A stretch of 5,318 bases of DNA from contig JAGALG010000006.1 of assembly GCA_017848075.1 (NCBI GenBank), positions 1 to 5,318 on the forward strand. Reading direction: 5' to 3'. Both the position numbers and the translations under genes were made by a program. The notes beneath the pieces were generated by a model that saw only the letters and a program-made list of their open reading frames with translations, was not told the DNA's origin and searched no databases. Source of the DNA: Oscillospiraceae bacterium. GTDB lineage: Bacteria; Bacillota; Clostridia; Oscillospirales; Ruminococcaceae. Positions 1 to 5,318 of this stretch are shown piece after piece. Numbering within the stretch: position 1 is the first letter of the stretch; each line of letters begins with the position of its first letter.

Positions 1-131
1 GCATGGAAATCGTCAAATAATTTGCCGCCCAGCTCCAGATACAGCTTATTATCAAAGCCGGAGATCCGCTCAATGATGTGCTCCGACTGCATCTTCAAAT
101 ATTTGTCGTTATCAAATCCAATTTTGCTCAA
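1..131 (-). CDS. DUF1846 / UPF0371 family protein, N-terminal fragment (runs off the left edge)
   Basis: The first 43 codons of a longer gene lie here; the rest is beyond position 1. The protein begins MSKIGFDNDKYLKMQ and continues with HIIERI, then KLYLELGGKLFDDFH at residues 29-43. The block 'Y-L-x-x-Q-S-E-H-I-x-E-R-I ... KLYLE-x-GGKL-x-D-D' is the conserved N-terminus of the DUF1846 (UPF0371) family, whose members are usually about 500 residues long and cytoplasmic. I know of no firmly assigned biochemical role for the family. The start is TTG at 129-131: GGAGG at 139-143 sits 7 nt upstream, and an in-frame TAG at 150-152 leaves no upstream alternative. The gene has its own sigma-A-type promoter and a long structured leader, which suggests post-transcriptional control. 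The family call is confident from recalled motif similarity; the function is unknown. Confidence 0.85.
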   Translation of the reverse strand, partial: MSKIGFDNDKYLKMQSEHIIERISGFDNKLYLELGGKLFDDFH

Positions 132-213
132 AACTCTGCCTCCATTTCCCTATGACAATGAAAAAGCCGTCAACTGCACCGATGCCTTTGGGCCGCAGGG
201 CTCCGATTCCCAT
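112..213 (-). CDS. Possible 33-residue upstream ORF overlapping the DUF1846 start
   Basis: An ATG at 211-213 lies 5 nt downstream of GGAGG (219-223, minus strand). It opens a 33-codon frame ending at TGA 112-114. The predicted peptide begins MGIGALRPKGIGAVDG, then has a short hydrophobic stretch (FFIVIG) and a Trp-containing tail; I recognise no family. Its last 20 nt overlap the start of the DUF1846 gene in another frame. The peptide could therefore couple translation of DUF1846, act as a leader peptide, or be a chance frame across structured RNA. The ATG is part of an inverted repeat (203-216), so its access may depend on RNA folding. An in-frame ATG further upstream (229-231) has no ribosome binding site. 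The good SD supports translation; the atypical sequence and overlap argue for caution. Confidence 0.3.
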   Translation of the reverse strand: MGIGALRPKGIGAVDGFFIVIGKWRQSFEQNWI

Positions 214-314
214 CGGTACCTCCTGCGCCATGGGAGAACCTTTGTCCGGATTTCCGGCCCGGACGCTCTCTATGGCACACGCTGCAATCAGCGGTCATTA
301 CTTCATAATTACAT
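132..314 (-). promoter_or_regulatory. Long structured 5' leader of the DUF1846 mRNA (candidate cis-regulatory RNA)
   Basis: The predicted transcript carries about 180 nt before the DUF1846 start. Pairings read directly (plus coordinates): hairpin 280-284/289-293 with a 4-nt loop; a long hairpin with three stacked helices, 272-278/225-231 (7 bp, one G-U), 265-270/234-239 (6 bp, one G-U) and 259-264/244-249 (6 bp, loop 250-258); and hairpin 203-207/212-216. Alternative helices would compete with these: 211-217 with 178-184 (7 bp perfect), 194-199 with 222-227 (6 bp, covering part of the SD at 219-223), and 174-178 with 194-198. A U-run (161-165 on the minus strand) follows about 8 nt after the last helix, too far for a classical intrinsic terminator, so any control is more likely translational. 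I compared it from memory with the T-box and with the ZTP, c-di-GMP, guanidine, glycine, fluoride, SAM, TPP and purine classes and saw no convincing core. Function is inferred only. Confidence 0.5.
139..143 (-). promoter_or_regulatory. Shine-Dalgarno that sets the TTG start of the DUF1846 gene
   Basis: The minus strand reads GGAGG here, followed by a 7-nt spacer (CAGAGTT) and TTG at 129-131. There is no ATG or GTG start in frame between this site and the in-frame stop at 150-152, so the site fixes the non-ATG start. It lies inside the possible upstream ORF (112-213), so ribosomes reading that ORF would pass over it. Confidence 0.8.
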
Positions 315-320
315 CTTAAA

Positions 321-349
321 ATTATACTGTTTTTCCTTCCCAATTACAA
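321..349 (-). promoter_or_regulatory. Sigma-A-type promoter for the DUF1846 gene
   Basis: On the minus strand, a -35 box TTGTAA (344-349) and a perfect -10 box TATAAT (321-326) are separated by exactly 17 nt. Transcription would start near position 314, roughly 183 nt upstream of the TTG start codon. The promoter diverges from the one at 433-460, with about 80 nt of AT-rich DNA between their -35 boxes. I found no clear operator palindrome there. Confidence 0.75.
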
Positions 350-432
350 CAGCCTAAAAGAAATTTCTACATTTTTATTGAAAATTCTGCTCTTGTTTTC
401 CTCTTTTGAATAGACACAAATTCCCTCTTGGC

Positions 433-460
433 TTGCACTTTTCCTGCAATCCGTTATAAT
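433..460 (+). promoter_or_regulatory. Sigma-A-type promoter for the HAD protein / lipoprotein pair
   Basis: A perfect -10 box TATAAT (455-460) lies 16 nt downstream of TTGCAC (433-438), a weak -35 match with only the TTG conserved. The expected transcription start is near 467, giving a short leader of about 22 nt before the ATG at 490. The ATG at 475 would lie only about 8 nt into the message, which also argues against it as the start. No other good promoter is visible between here and the lipoprotein gene. Confidence 0.65.
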
Positions 461-476
461 AGAATCAGAATGGAAT

Positions 477-481
477 GGAGG
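477..481 (+). promoter_or_regulatory. Shine-Dalgarno that selects ATG 490 over ATG 475
   Basis: GGAGG lies 8 nt upstream of the ATG at 490-492. The alternative in-frame ATG at 475-477 overlaps this site, has no SD at the right distance and sits almost at the predicted transcript 5' end. The start at 490 also matches the usual family N-terminus, beginning directly with the IEI-x-x-P-G strand. Confidence 0.8.
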
Positions 482-489
482 TAATAAAC

Positions 490-960
490 ATGATCGAAAT
501 TCTTGTCCCTGGTTTGAAACCGTATGAAATTAGCCATGTTGTGGTAGATTATAATGGAACCATTGCCGTGGATGGCTGCATTCCGGAGGAGTTGAAGCCC
601 CTGCTGAAAGCATTGAACCAGCTGGTTCCGGTGACTGTTCTGACAGCCGATACCCATGGTACTGCCAAAGCGCAGTGCGAACCCTTGGGCCTTGCGGTAC
701 GCACCTTTCCACAAGCCGGTGCTGCTGCCTGCAAACAGCAGATCGTGGAAGAACTGGGTGCTGACCATGTGGCCTGTCTGGGTAACGGATTTAACGATAT
801 TCCCATGTTCAAAACAGCAAGACTGAGCATCGGCGTACTGGATGCGGAAGGTATGTGCGGAGCACTTCTGCCCCATGCAACCATTCTTTGTCGTTCTTCC
901 GCTGAGGCATTGTCCCTGCTGCTGAATCCAAAGCGAATCATTGCAGATCTGCGTACATAA
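490..960 (+). CDS. Small HAD-superfamily protein, soluble P-type-ATPase-like
   Basis: A 156-residue cytoplasmic protein, complete and of normal length for the group. HAD motifs appear in order: motif I DYNGT at residues 20-24 (Asp20 would be the nucleophile), motif II T52 in VLTADT, a candidate motif III lysine at K82, and motif IV GNGFND at 98-103. There is no cap domain or membrane segment. The N-terminal IEI-x-x-PG strand, DYNGT, LTAD-T-x-GT and the C-terminal LLLNPKR-x-IA-x-LR block match, from memory, the 'soluble P-type ATPase' type of HAD protein. In this group Asn replaces the second Asp of the classical DxDGT phosphatase motif, so ordinary phosphatase activity should not be assumed; substrate and reaction are unknown. 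It is the first gene of a probable two-gene transcript with the lipoprotein 73 nt downstream. The superfamily call is very secure, the subgroup fairly secure. Confidence 0.88.
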   Translation: MIEILVPGLKPYEISHVVVDYNGTIAVDGCIPEELKPLLKALNQLVPVTVLTADTHGTAKAQCEPLGLAVRTFPQAGAAACKQQIVEELGADHVACLGNGFNDIPMFKTARLSIGVLDAEGMCGALLPHATILCRSSAEALSLLLNPKRIIADLRT

Positions 961-1033
961 GTACAGTTTCTGTAACCAGTATACCCTCTTTTTCGTCTTA
1001 TATGGATGAAGAACAACAAAAGGAGGTCGTATT

Positions 1034-1555
1034 ATGAAAAAGTTTTTGATTCTTTCTCTTACAATGCTGGCGCTGTTCCATTTCAGCGGCTGTGTCAAGC
1101 AAAAGGAAGTCGGCGAACTGCCCGATGTGCCGGAAGGCTTGTGGGAGAGCCCAAAAGAAAATACAGACAACACAAATCTTTCTGACCCTGAATACGACTG
1201 GGGAATCAGTCTTTCTGTAAAAGATGTCAGCCCTTCTGGTTTGACCTTGGTTTGTCAGCAAAGCGGCGGTGAAGTCGAAGGAGAACTGGATACCGGCAGT
1301 TTCTATCGACTGGATTTGTACAAAGATGACACATGGCAGCCGGTCGAAATGCTGGAACTGGAGGGAGAACTGGCCTGGACCACAGAAGCTTGGATCATTG
1401 TGCCGGATTCCACCACAGAATGGACTGTACATTGGTCATGGCTGTACGGTGAGCTGCCCAGCGGCACTTATCGAATCAGCAAAAACTTTATGCATTTGCG
1501 TGCTACTGGCGATTACGATACGCAAATGCTCTCGGCAGAATTTGAAATCGAATAA
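1034..1555 (+). CDS. Secreted lipoprotein with a bacterial Ig-like C-terminal domain
   Basis: A 173-residue protein with a type II (lipoprotein) signal peptide: MKK, a hydrophobic core (residues 4-17) and a lipobox-like FSGC ending at Cys20, the predicted lipidated residue. Phe at -3 is less usual than Leu. The mature N-terminal stretch (21-55) is polar and probably a flexible tether. Residues about 56-173 look all-beta and carry the pattern W-T-V-H-W-S-W-L-Y-G-E-L-P-S-G-T-Y-R (130-147). This pattern is typical of the Ig-like domain common in Clostridia lipoproteins (Big_14-type, from memory). AAAAGGAGG ends at 1026, 7 nt before the ATG. The gene follows the HAD gene by 73 nt with no strong terminator or promoter between them, so co-transcription is likely. 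A membrane-anchored extracytoplasmic binding or structural role is inferred; the ligand is unknown. Confidence 0.78.
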   Translation: MKKFLILSLTMLALFHFSGCVKQKEVGELPDVPEGLWESPKENTDNTNLSDPEYDWGISLSVKDVSPSGLTLVCQQSGGEVEGELDTGSFYRLDLYKDDTWQPVEMLELEGELAWTTEAWIIVPDSTTEWTVHWSWLYGELPSGTYRISKNFMHLRATGDYDTQMLSAEFEIE

Positions 1556-1558
1556 TAG

Positions 1559-1593
1559 AAAAATCCCTGCTTTTATCGAAGCAGGGATTTTTT
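1559..1593. terminator. Bidirectional intrinsic terminator between convergent genes
   Basis: A perfect 12-bp stem (AAATCCCTGCTT at 1561-1572 with AAGCAGGGATTT at 1579-1590) encloses a 6-nt loop. On the plus strand it ends in six Ts (1588-1593). On the minus strand the A-run at 1559-1563 gives five Us. It lies 3 nt after the lipoprotein stop and 4 nt beyond the mutS2 stop, so it can terminate both transcripts in the 42-nt gap. Confidence 0.93.
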
Positions 1594-1597
1594 ATGC

Positions 1598-4012
1598 TTA
1601 TTTCAGTTCGCAAATCGTAACGCCGGATTCGCCTTCACCGTAAACACCTAAGCGGAAGGTTCGTACCGCCTTATGCCGTTTCAGATGGCTATGGACAGCA
1701 GAACGAAGAACGCCGGTACCTTTACCGTGGATAATGGTAAAGGTTTTGATGCCGGAAAGAATACAGTTGTCGATATACTGATCCAAGGTCATCAGGCCTT
1801 CTTCCACATTCATGCCACGCATATCCACTTCACTGCTGGCAGAGCGCTCGCTGCGGCTGGTGATGGATTTAGAAACAGAACCACTTTTCTGCTGTTTCTG
1901 TTTGTGAGGCTGACCGTTCAGGGTCACGCCGCCTTTTTTCTCCACCAAGCGCAGTTCTTCAACCGCAACTTTGGTTTTCATAATACCTGCCTGAACCATA
2001 ACACGGTTGGAACCATCCACTTCTGAGAGAACGGTACCCTCCTGCTGCAGTTTGACAATCAGTACCGTATCCCCCTTTTTCAGAGGACGAGGCAAAACAT
2101 ACTCCTCCTGCAGGGTGCGGATCACAGGATTGGCGGTATCCGTAATTTTATTCATGGAGGAACGATAACCAGCCTTGGCTCCCTGAACCAGTTTGGAGAA
2201 CTCCTCGCTCTCCTTCTGACGACGGATATCATCCAGTTCCTGCAGCAGCTTTTCGGACTCCGCACGAACGGAGGAAACAATGCGGTTGGCTTTGTCCTGA
2301 GCCTCCTGCAGTTCTTTTTCCATATCCTTATTGACTTTCAGCTTGTAAGCTTCCCAGTCTTTTTTGTCTTTTTCCTGCTGCAGTCTCAGCTGAGCAACCA
2401 GCTCTTTTTCCTTTTCCAGTTCCTGACGGGCTGCATCCAGCTGTGCAATAACATCTTCAAAGCGACTGTTTTCGTTGGAAATATTTTCTCTTGCTGCATC
2501 AATAATGCTCTCATCCAGACCCAAACGCTGGCTGATGGCAAACGCATTGGATTTGCCCGGAATACCAATCAGAAGACGGTAAGTCGGCTTCAGAGTTTCC
2601 ACATCGAACTCACAGGAAGCGTTTTGCACCCGAGGTGTTTGTAGCGCGTAAACTTTGATCTCTGCGTAGTGGGTGGTTGCGGCGATTTTTGCTCCGTAGA
2701 GTTTCAGCCGCTCCAGAATAGAGATCGCCAGCGCAGCACCTTCGATTGGGTCAGTACCGGCTCCAAGCTCGTCCAACAGCACCAGAGAATCGCTGTCGGC
2801 CTCCTCAATGATGGAGACCGTATTGGTCATATGGGCAGAGAAGGTAGACAAGCTCTGTTCAATGCTCTGCTCATCACCAATATCCACCAGAACTTTTTTG
2901 AAGATGGAAATCGTACTGTTCTCGTTGGCTGGGATCATCAAACCACACATCGCCATGAGTGTTAGCAGACCGATGGTTTTCAAAGTGACGGTTTTACCAC
3001 CGGTATTTGGGCCGGTAATAACCAAAGTATCGAAGGTTTTGCCCAAAGTTACATCGGTTGCAACCACTTTTTCCGGATCAATCAGGGGGTGGCGAGCCTT
3101 TTTCAGTTCGATTTCGCCGTTTTCTACCAGAATCGGCACAGAGGCCTTCATTTTATAAGCAAGGGCTGCCTTGGCAAAATACAGATCAATTTCAACCAGC
3201 AATTCATAGCTGGAGATGACAGCCTGTGAGTACAGACCGACCTCAGCAGACAGCTCTGCAATGATGCGGTCAATCTCTCGTTTTTCTTTGGCCTGCAGTA
3301 CTTTGATTTCGTTGTTTGCTTCAACAACAGCCATGGGTTCCACAAAGATCGTAGCACCGGATGCAGAGGTATCGTGAACCAAACCCTTGACCTCAGAACG
3401 ATATTCTGCTTTCACAGGAACAACGAAACGGCCGTCACGCTGGGTGATGACCGTCTCCTGCAGGTATTTGTTCTGAGATGGCGAGTGGATCATTTTATCT
3501 AGTTTATCCCGAATTCGAAGCTGTGCCTGATTGATTTTCCGGCGGATATCGCCCAGTTCCTTGCTGGCAGCATCGGATACTTCCTCGTCAGACACAACTG
3601 CATTACGGATTGCATTTTCCAAGCCTTTGTTGGGAACCAGCATCTCAAACAGCTCGTCCAGCGAAGTGTGAGAACTGTCGCAGCGGCTTCTCCAGTCCTT
3701 AACAGAACGGATATTGGATAACACGGAGGCAACCTGCAGCAGCTCGCCCAAAGAAAGGTTGGAGCCTTTCTCTGCCCGAACCAAAGCATCACAGCAGTTT
3801 CTCAGCCTATGTATGGTTGGCGCACCAAAACGAGCAGACAGCATATATGCATCCGATGTTTTCTTCATCAAAGCCTGTGCCTGATAGAAGTCTGTAACCG
3901 GTTGCAGATTGACAGCCAGTCTCTGGCTGTCCTCGCAACTGCATAAGTCACCCAGACGGTGCAGAACCTTGTCCAGCTCCAGGGTGCGGTAATATTTTTC
4001 AGAATGAACCAT
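1598..4012 (-). CDS. mutS2: MutS2: MutS-family ATPase with KOW-like and Smr domains
   Basis: An 804-residue protein, full length for MutS2. It lacks the mismatch-recognition domain of MutS. Order: core/lever helices (about 1-310, with VVPVKAEYR and SGATIFVEP near 198-226); ATPase with Walker A GPNTGGKT (334-341), FSAHM signature (391-395), Walker B LVLLDELGAGTDP (410-422) and TTHYAE (446-451); a charged coiled coil (about 515-605); a KOW-like beta domain (about 640-690); a Lys/Gln/Ser-rich linker (691-727); and a C-terminal Smr domain (728-804) with DMRG (730-733) and HGKGTGVLR (762-770). All key motifs look intact. Known members suppress or modulate recombination; in Bacillus, MutS2 also acts on collided ribosomes. 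Which role dominates here cannot be read from sequence. GGAGG (4020-4024) is 7 nt from the ATG. It is the last gene of the era-recO operon, 36 nt after recO. Confidence 0.97.
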   Translation of the reverse strand: MVHSEKYYRTLELDKVLHRLGDLCSCEDSQRLAVNLQPVTDFYQAQALMKKTSDAYMLSARFGAPTIHRLRNCCDALVRAEKGSNLSLGELLQVASVLSNIRSVKDWRSRCDSSHTSLDELFEMLVPNKGLENAIRNAVVSDEEVSDAASKELGDIRRKINQAQLRIRDKLDKMIHSPSQNKYLQETVITQRDGRFVVPVKAEYRSEVKGLVHDTSASGATIFVEPMAVVEANNEIKVLQAKEKREIDRIIAELSAEVGLYSQAVISSYELLVEIDLYFAKAALAYKMKASVPILVENGEIELKKARHPLIDPEKVVATDVTLGKTFDTLVITGPNTGGKTVTLKTIGLLTLMAMCGLMIPANENSTISIFKKVLVDIGDEQSIEQSLSTFSAHMTNTVSIIEEADSDSLVLLDELGAGTDPIEGAALAISILERLKLYGAKIAATTHYAEIKVYALQTPRVQNASCEFDVETLKPTYRLLIGIPGKSNAFAISQRLGLDESIIDAARENISNENSRFEDVIAQLDAARQELEKEKELVAQLRLQQEKDKKDWEAYKLKVNKDMEKELQEAQDKANRIVSSVRAESEKLLQELDDIRRQKESEEFSKLVQGAKAGYRSSMNKITDTANPVIRTLQEEYVLPRPLKKGDTVLIVKLQQEGTVLSEVDGSNRVMVQAGIMKTKVAVEELRLVEKKGGVTLNGQPHKQKQQKSGSVSKSITSRSERSASSEVDMRGMNVEEGLMTLDQYIDNCILSGIKTFTIIHGKGTGVLRSAVHSHLKRHKAVRTFRLGVYGEGESGVTICELK

Positions 4013-4048
4013 GTTCTCTCCTCCTTTCCTTTTAAGGATGAACAGTCG

Positions 4049-4801
4049 TTATACTACAAGTGTGTGATAGAATTCCAAGGTTGGAAAACCTTTATCCAAC
4101 TGGGCGTAAATATATTGCTCTGAAATGGCAGAGAGCCGCTTTAGTGCCTGCTCGGGGAGAGCAAAGGAAAAGAGCTTTTCCATAGGCGCATAGATGATAT
4201 GACGCATGGCAGCCAGTTCTCCCGGCGTCAGCTGGATCATCTGCTGTCCGGTTACATGTCCCACGCAGCTGTCACAAAGCAAAGAACCCTCTCCCGGCAA
4301 GAAACAGAGGCTTTTGCCTTCTGATTCTCCGCAAACGGTACAACCCAAAAGATCCGGCATATATCCGGCTAATGCCATGATACGCAGCTCAAACAGAGGT
4401 TTGATAAACTGGACACTGCGCTTCCCACTTTCCAGCATAGACAAACAATTAAGGAACAACCGCACATATTCGGTCGGATCCTCCCCTTCCTCCGGAGCCA
4501 GTTCGATCAGCAGTTCGGAAAGATAGGAGGCCAGCGACACTTTTTCTATGTCGCTGCGAATACCGAAAAATACTTTATTGCTGGTGGCCGAGTTGATGGA
4601 ATAGCGATCCTTTGACTGAAACAGAACAAAATTAGAGTAGGTAAACAGCTCCAAAGCGGAACCCATTCCCCGGGAAATGCGTTGCCGATTGCGGGCAAAG
4701 GCAGTAATTACACCCTTTTCCCGGGTCAGGATCGTGTAAACATAATCGTCACTGCCCAGCGCCTTCGTTTTCAGAACGATGCCGTCGGTCGATATCAACA
4801 T
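4049..4801 (-). CDS. recO: RecO, DNA repair / recombination mediator
   Basis: A 250-residue protein, the normal RecO length. The N-terminal OB fold (about 1-80) starts with the family signature DGIVLKTKALGSDDYVYTIL (residues 6-25) and includes LTREKG (25-30). A helical region follows, with SYLSELL at 92-98. The zinc finger has CTVC (154-157) and CDSC (176-179), all four cysteines present. RecO acts in the cytoplasm with RecR (and RecF), loading RecA onto SSB-coated single strands and annealing complementary DNA. The ATG at 4799-4801 has only a modest SD (AAGGGG, 4811-4816, 9 nt away) and lies inside the YqzL-like gene, which overlaps it by 53 nt; translational coupling is therefore likely. 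The N-terminal signature begins at residue 6, so this start is well supported. mutS2 follows after 36 nt. Confidence 0.96.
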   Translation of the reverse strand: MLISTDGIVLKTKALGSDDYVYTILTREKGVITAFARNRQRISRGMGSALELFTYSNFVLFQSKDRYSINSATSNKVFFGIRSDIEKVSLASYLSELLIELAPEEGEDPTEYVRLFLNCLSMLESGKRSVQFIKPLFELRIMALAGYMPDLLGCTVCGESEGKSLCFLPGEGSLLCDSCVGHVTGQQMIQLTPGELAAMRHIIYAPMEKLFSFALPEQALKRLSAISEQYIYAQLDKGFPTLEFYHTLVV

Positions 4802-4919
4802 GGCTCAATTCCCCTTCTGTCCCTGCGCTGCCCGGCAGCCGCTGCTGGCAATAGGCCAGATAGTCGGCAATACAGCCCGTTTTCTCAAAGCGTTTCCACG
4901 CCAGTTCCTGTCTGTTCAT
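4749..4919 (-). CDS. YqzL-like small protein between era and recO
   Basis: A 56-residue ORF starting at ATG 4917-4919 behind an excellent GGGGAGG (GGAGG at 4927-4931, 7-nt spacer) and ending at TGA 4749-4751. The N-terminal pattern AWKRFEKTGCIADYLAY (residues 7-23) matches the W-K-x-F-x-x-T-G-x-I-x-x-Y-L-x-Y core of the YqzL family. These are tiny proteins typically encoded between era and recO in Bacillota. The remainder (24-56) is low in hydrophobic residues and probably disordered; no signal peptide or membrane segment is visible. Function is unknown in this family. The last 53 nt overlap recO in another frame, so the tail sequence is constrained by recO and the gene may serve partly to couple recO translation to upstream ribosomes. 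Family and position agree, so I consider it real despite its size. Confidence 0.82.
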   Translation of the reverse strand: MNRQELAWKRFEKTGCIADYLAYCQQRLPGSAGTEGELSHVDIDRRHRSENEGAGQ

Positions 4920-4992
4920 GGCAGAACCTCCCCTGCGTTCTTTTCGCAGTTTCAGTTTGCCCCTTCGCAGACAGCTCTATCACTGTCAAAAA
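4920..4992 (-). other. era to YqzL-like gene gap with two small hairpins
   Basis: This 73-nt gap carries two inverted repeats in the transcript: GACAG/CTGTC (4983-4987 with 4970-4974, 8-nt loop) and CTGCG/CGCAG (4945-4949 with 4933-4937, 7-nt loop). The second ends right next to the ribosome binding site at 4927-4931. Both stems are only 5 bp and lack a following U-run, so they are not terminators. They may be RNA-stability or processing features, or chance. No promoter was found, so read-through from era is expected. Confidence 0.35.
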
Positions 4993-5318
4993 TTAGTTGA
5001 AGCCCAGATCTCTCATGGCAGAGGAGCTGTTTCTCCAGTCCTCACGGATCTTGACCCAAAGTTTCAAATTGATCTTGCAGTCCATAAAGGTTTCGATCTC
5101 TTCACGGGCTTGTGTACCGATTTTTTTCAGCATAGAGCCCTGTTTTCCGATAATCATACCTTTGTGGCTGCTCTTTTCACAGAGAATGGTCGCATCGATA
5201 TCGATAATATTTTTTCCTTCCCGTTCTCTCATACGCTCGATGATAACAGCGGTACCGTGAGGGATCTCATCGCGCATGTTTTTCAGCACTTTTTCACGGA
5301 TGATCTCCGCTGCAATGA
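4993..5318 (-). CDS. era: GTPase Era, C-terminal KH-domain part (5' end beyond the right edge)
   Basis: The last 107 codons of era are present; the GTPase domain lies outside the window. The fragment begins with IAAEIIREK, then DEIPHGTAVII, followed by the KH RNA-binding core HKGMIIGKQGSMLKKIG with its G-K-Q-G (GxxG) loop, and ends in KLWVKIREDWRN...DLGFN, the typical Era C-terminus. The frame is open to the window edge, and GTG/ATG codons inside it are not starts. Era is an essential cytoplasmic GTPase whose KH domain binds the 3' end of 16S rRNA during 30S assembly. It is the upstream gene in this cluster, followed after 73 nt by the YqzL-like gene and recO, the standard order in Bacillota. 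All visible motifs are intact. Confidence 0.96.
   Translation of the reverse strand, partial: IAAEIIREKVLKNMRDEIPHGTAVIIERMREREGKNIIDIDATILCEKSSHKGMIIGKQGSMLKKIGTQAREEIETFMDCKINLKLWVKIREDWRNSSSAMRDLGFN

Noticed and set aside
132..314. T-box, ZTP or cyclic-di-GMP riboswitch identity for the DUF1846 leader
   Set aside because: The short matches seen (a GGTACCG-like string, GAGAG, ACCGATGG) are not in the order or structural context those classes require.
22..357. 111-codon open frame on the plus strand
   Set aside because: It runs antisense through the DUF1846 N-terminus, its leader and its promoter, has no ribosome binding site, and its translation resembles no protein. The minus-strand reading explains this DNA.
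962..974. Small inverted repeat (TACAG-TTT-CTGTA) after the HAD stop as a terminator
   Set aside because: The stem is only 5 bp and AT-rich, the loop is 3 nt, and the T-run is about 14 nt away, so it should not terminate transcription efficiently.
454..1173. 239-codon minus-strand frame across the HAD gene and the start of the lipoprotein
   Set aside because: It spans two well-supported plus-strand genes and their gap, begins inside the lipoprotein gene and has no SD or recognisable domain.
2808..3158. 116-codon plus-strand frame inside mutS2
   Set aside because: It is antisense to the MutS2 ATPase domain, where the reverse-strand reading has intact Walker A and B motifs; there is no independent support for it.
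4961..4989. A perfect -35 hexamer TTGACA (minus strand, 4984-4989) as a promoter for the YqzL-like gene and recO
   Set aside because: No -10-like hexamer lies 16-18 nt downstream; the sequence there is GAAGGG-like. Read-through from era is the simpler explanation.

Overview
The window looks like ordinary chromosome from a low-to-moderate GC member of the Bacillota, most likely class Clostridia. The evidence is the era / YqzL-like / recO / mutS2 gene order, strong GGAGG ribosome binding sites on almost every gene, TTGnnn-N16/17-TATAAT promoters, a DUF1846 (UPF0371) gene and a small lipoprotein with a bacterial Ig-like C-terminal domain. I cannot fix the genus from the sequence.

Layout. (1) Positions 1-131 (minus) hold the first 43 codons of a DUF1846 gene that leaves the window on the left. 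It starts at TTG behind a well-placed GGAGG. (2) Positions 132-349 hold its promoter (-10 at 321-326, -35 at 344-349) and an unusually long leader of about 180 nt. The leader is rich in inverted repeats and carries a possible 33-codon upstream ORF that overlaps the DUF1846 start. (3) Positions 350-489 are AT-rich and hold the divergent promoter of the next gene. (4) A rightward pair follows: a small HAD-superfamily protein of the soluble P-type-ATPase-like type (490-960) and a lipoprotein (1034-1555). (5) A bidirectional hairpin terminator at 1559-1593 separates this pair from a convergent leftward operon. (6) That operon, read from right to left, is era (3' part only, 4993-5318), a YqzL-like small gene (4749-4919), recO (4049-4801) and mutS2 (1598-4012).

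How the genes fit together. The leftward operon is a housekeeping cluster combining 30S ribosome maturation (Era), recombinational repair (RecO) and MutS2, a MutS-type ATPase with KOW-like and Smr domains that has been linked both to recombination and to rescue of collided ribosomes. The YqzL-like gene overlaps recO by 53 nt, so recO translation may be coupled to it. The rightward pair has no clear shared pathway.

The most unusual part of the window is the DUF1846 leader. It has a 19-bp three-part hairpin, followed by segments that can pair in mutually exclusive ways around the Shine-Dalgarno and AUG of the upstream ORF. I do not recognise it as any known riboswitch class. The rest is conventional, and I see no mobile elements, CRISPR arrays, tRNA or rRNA genes.
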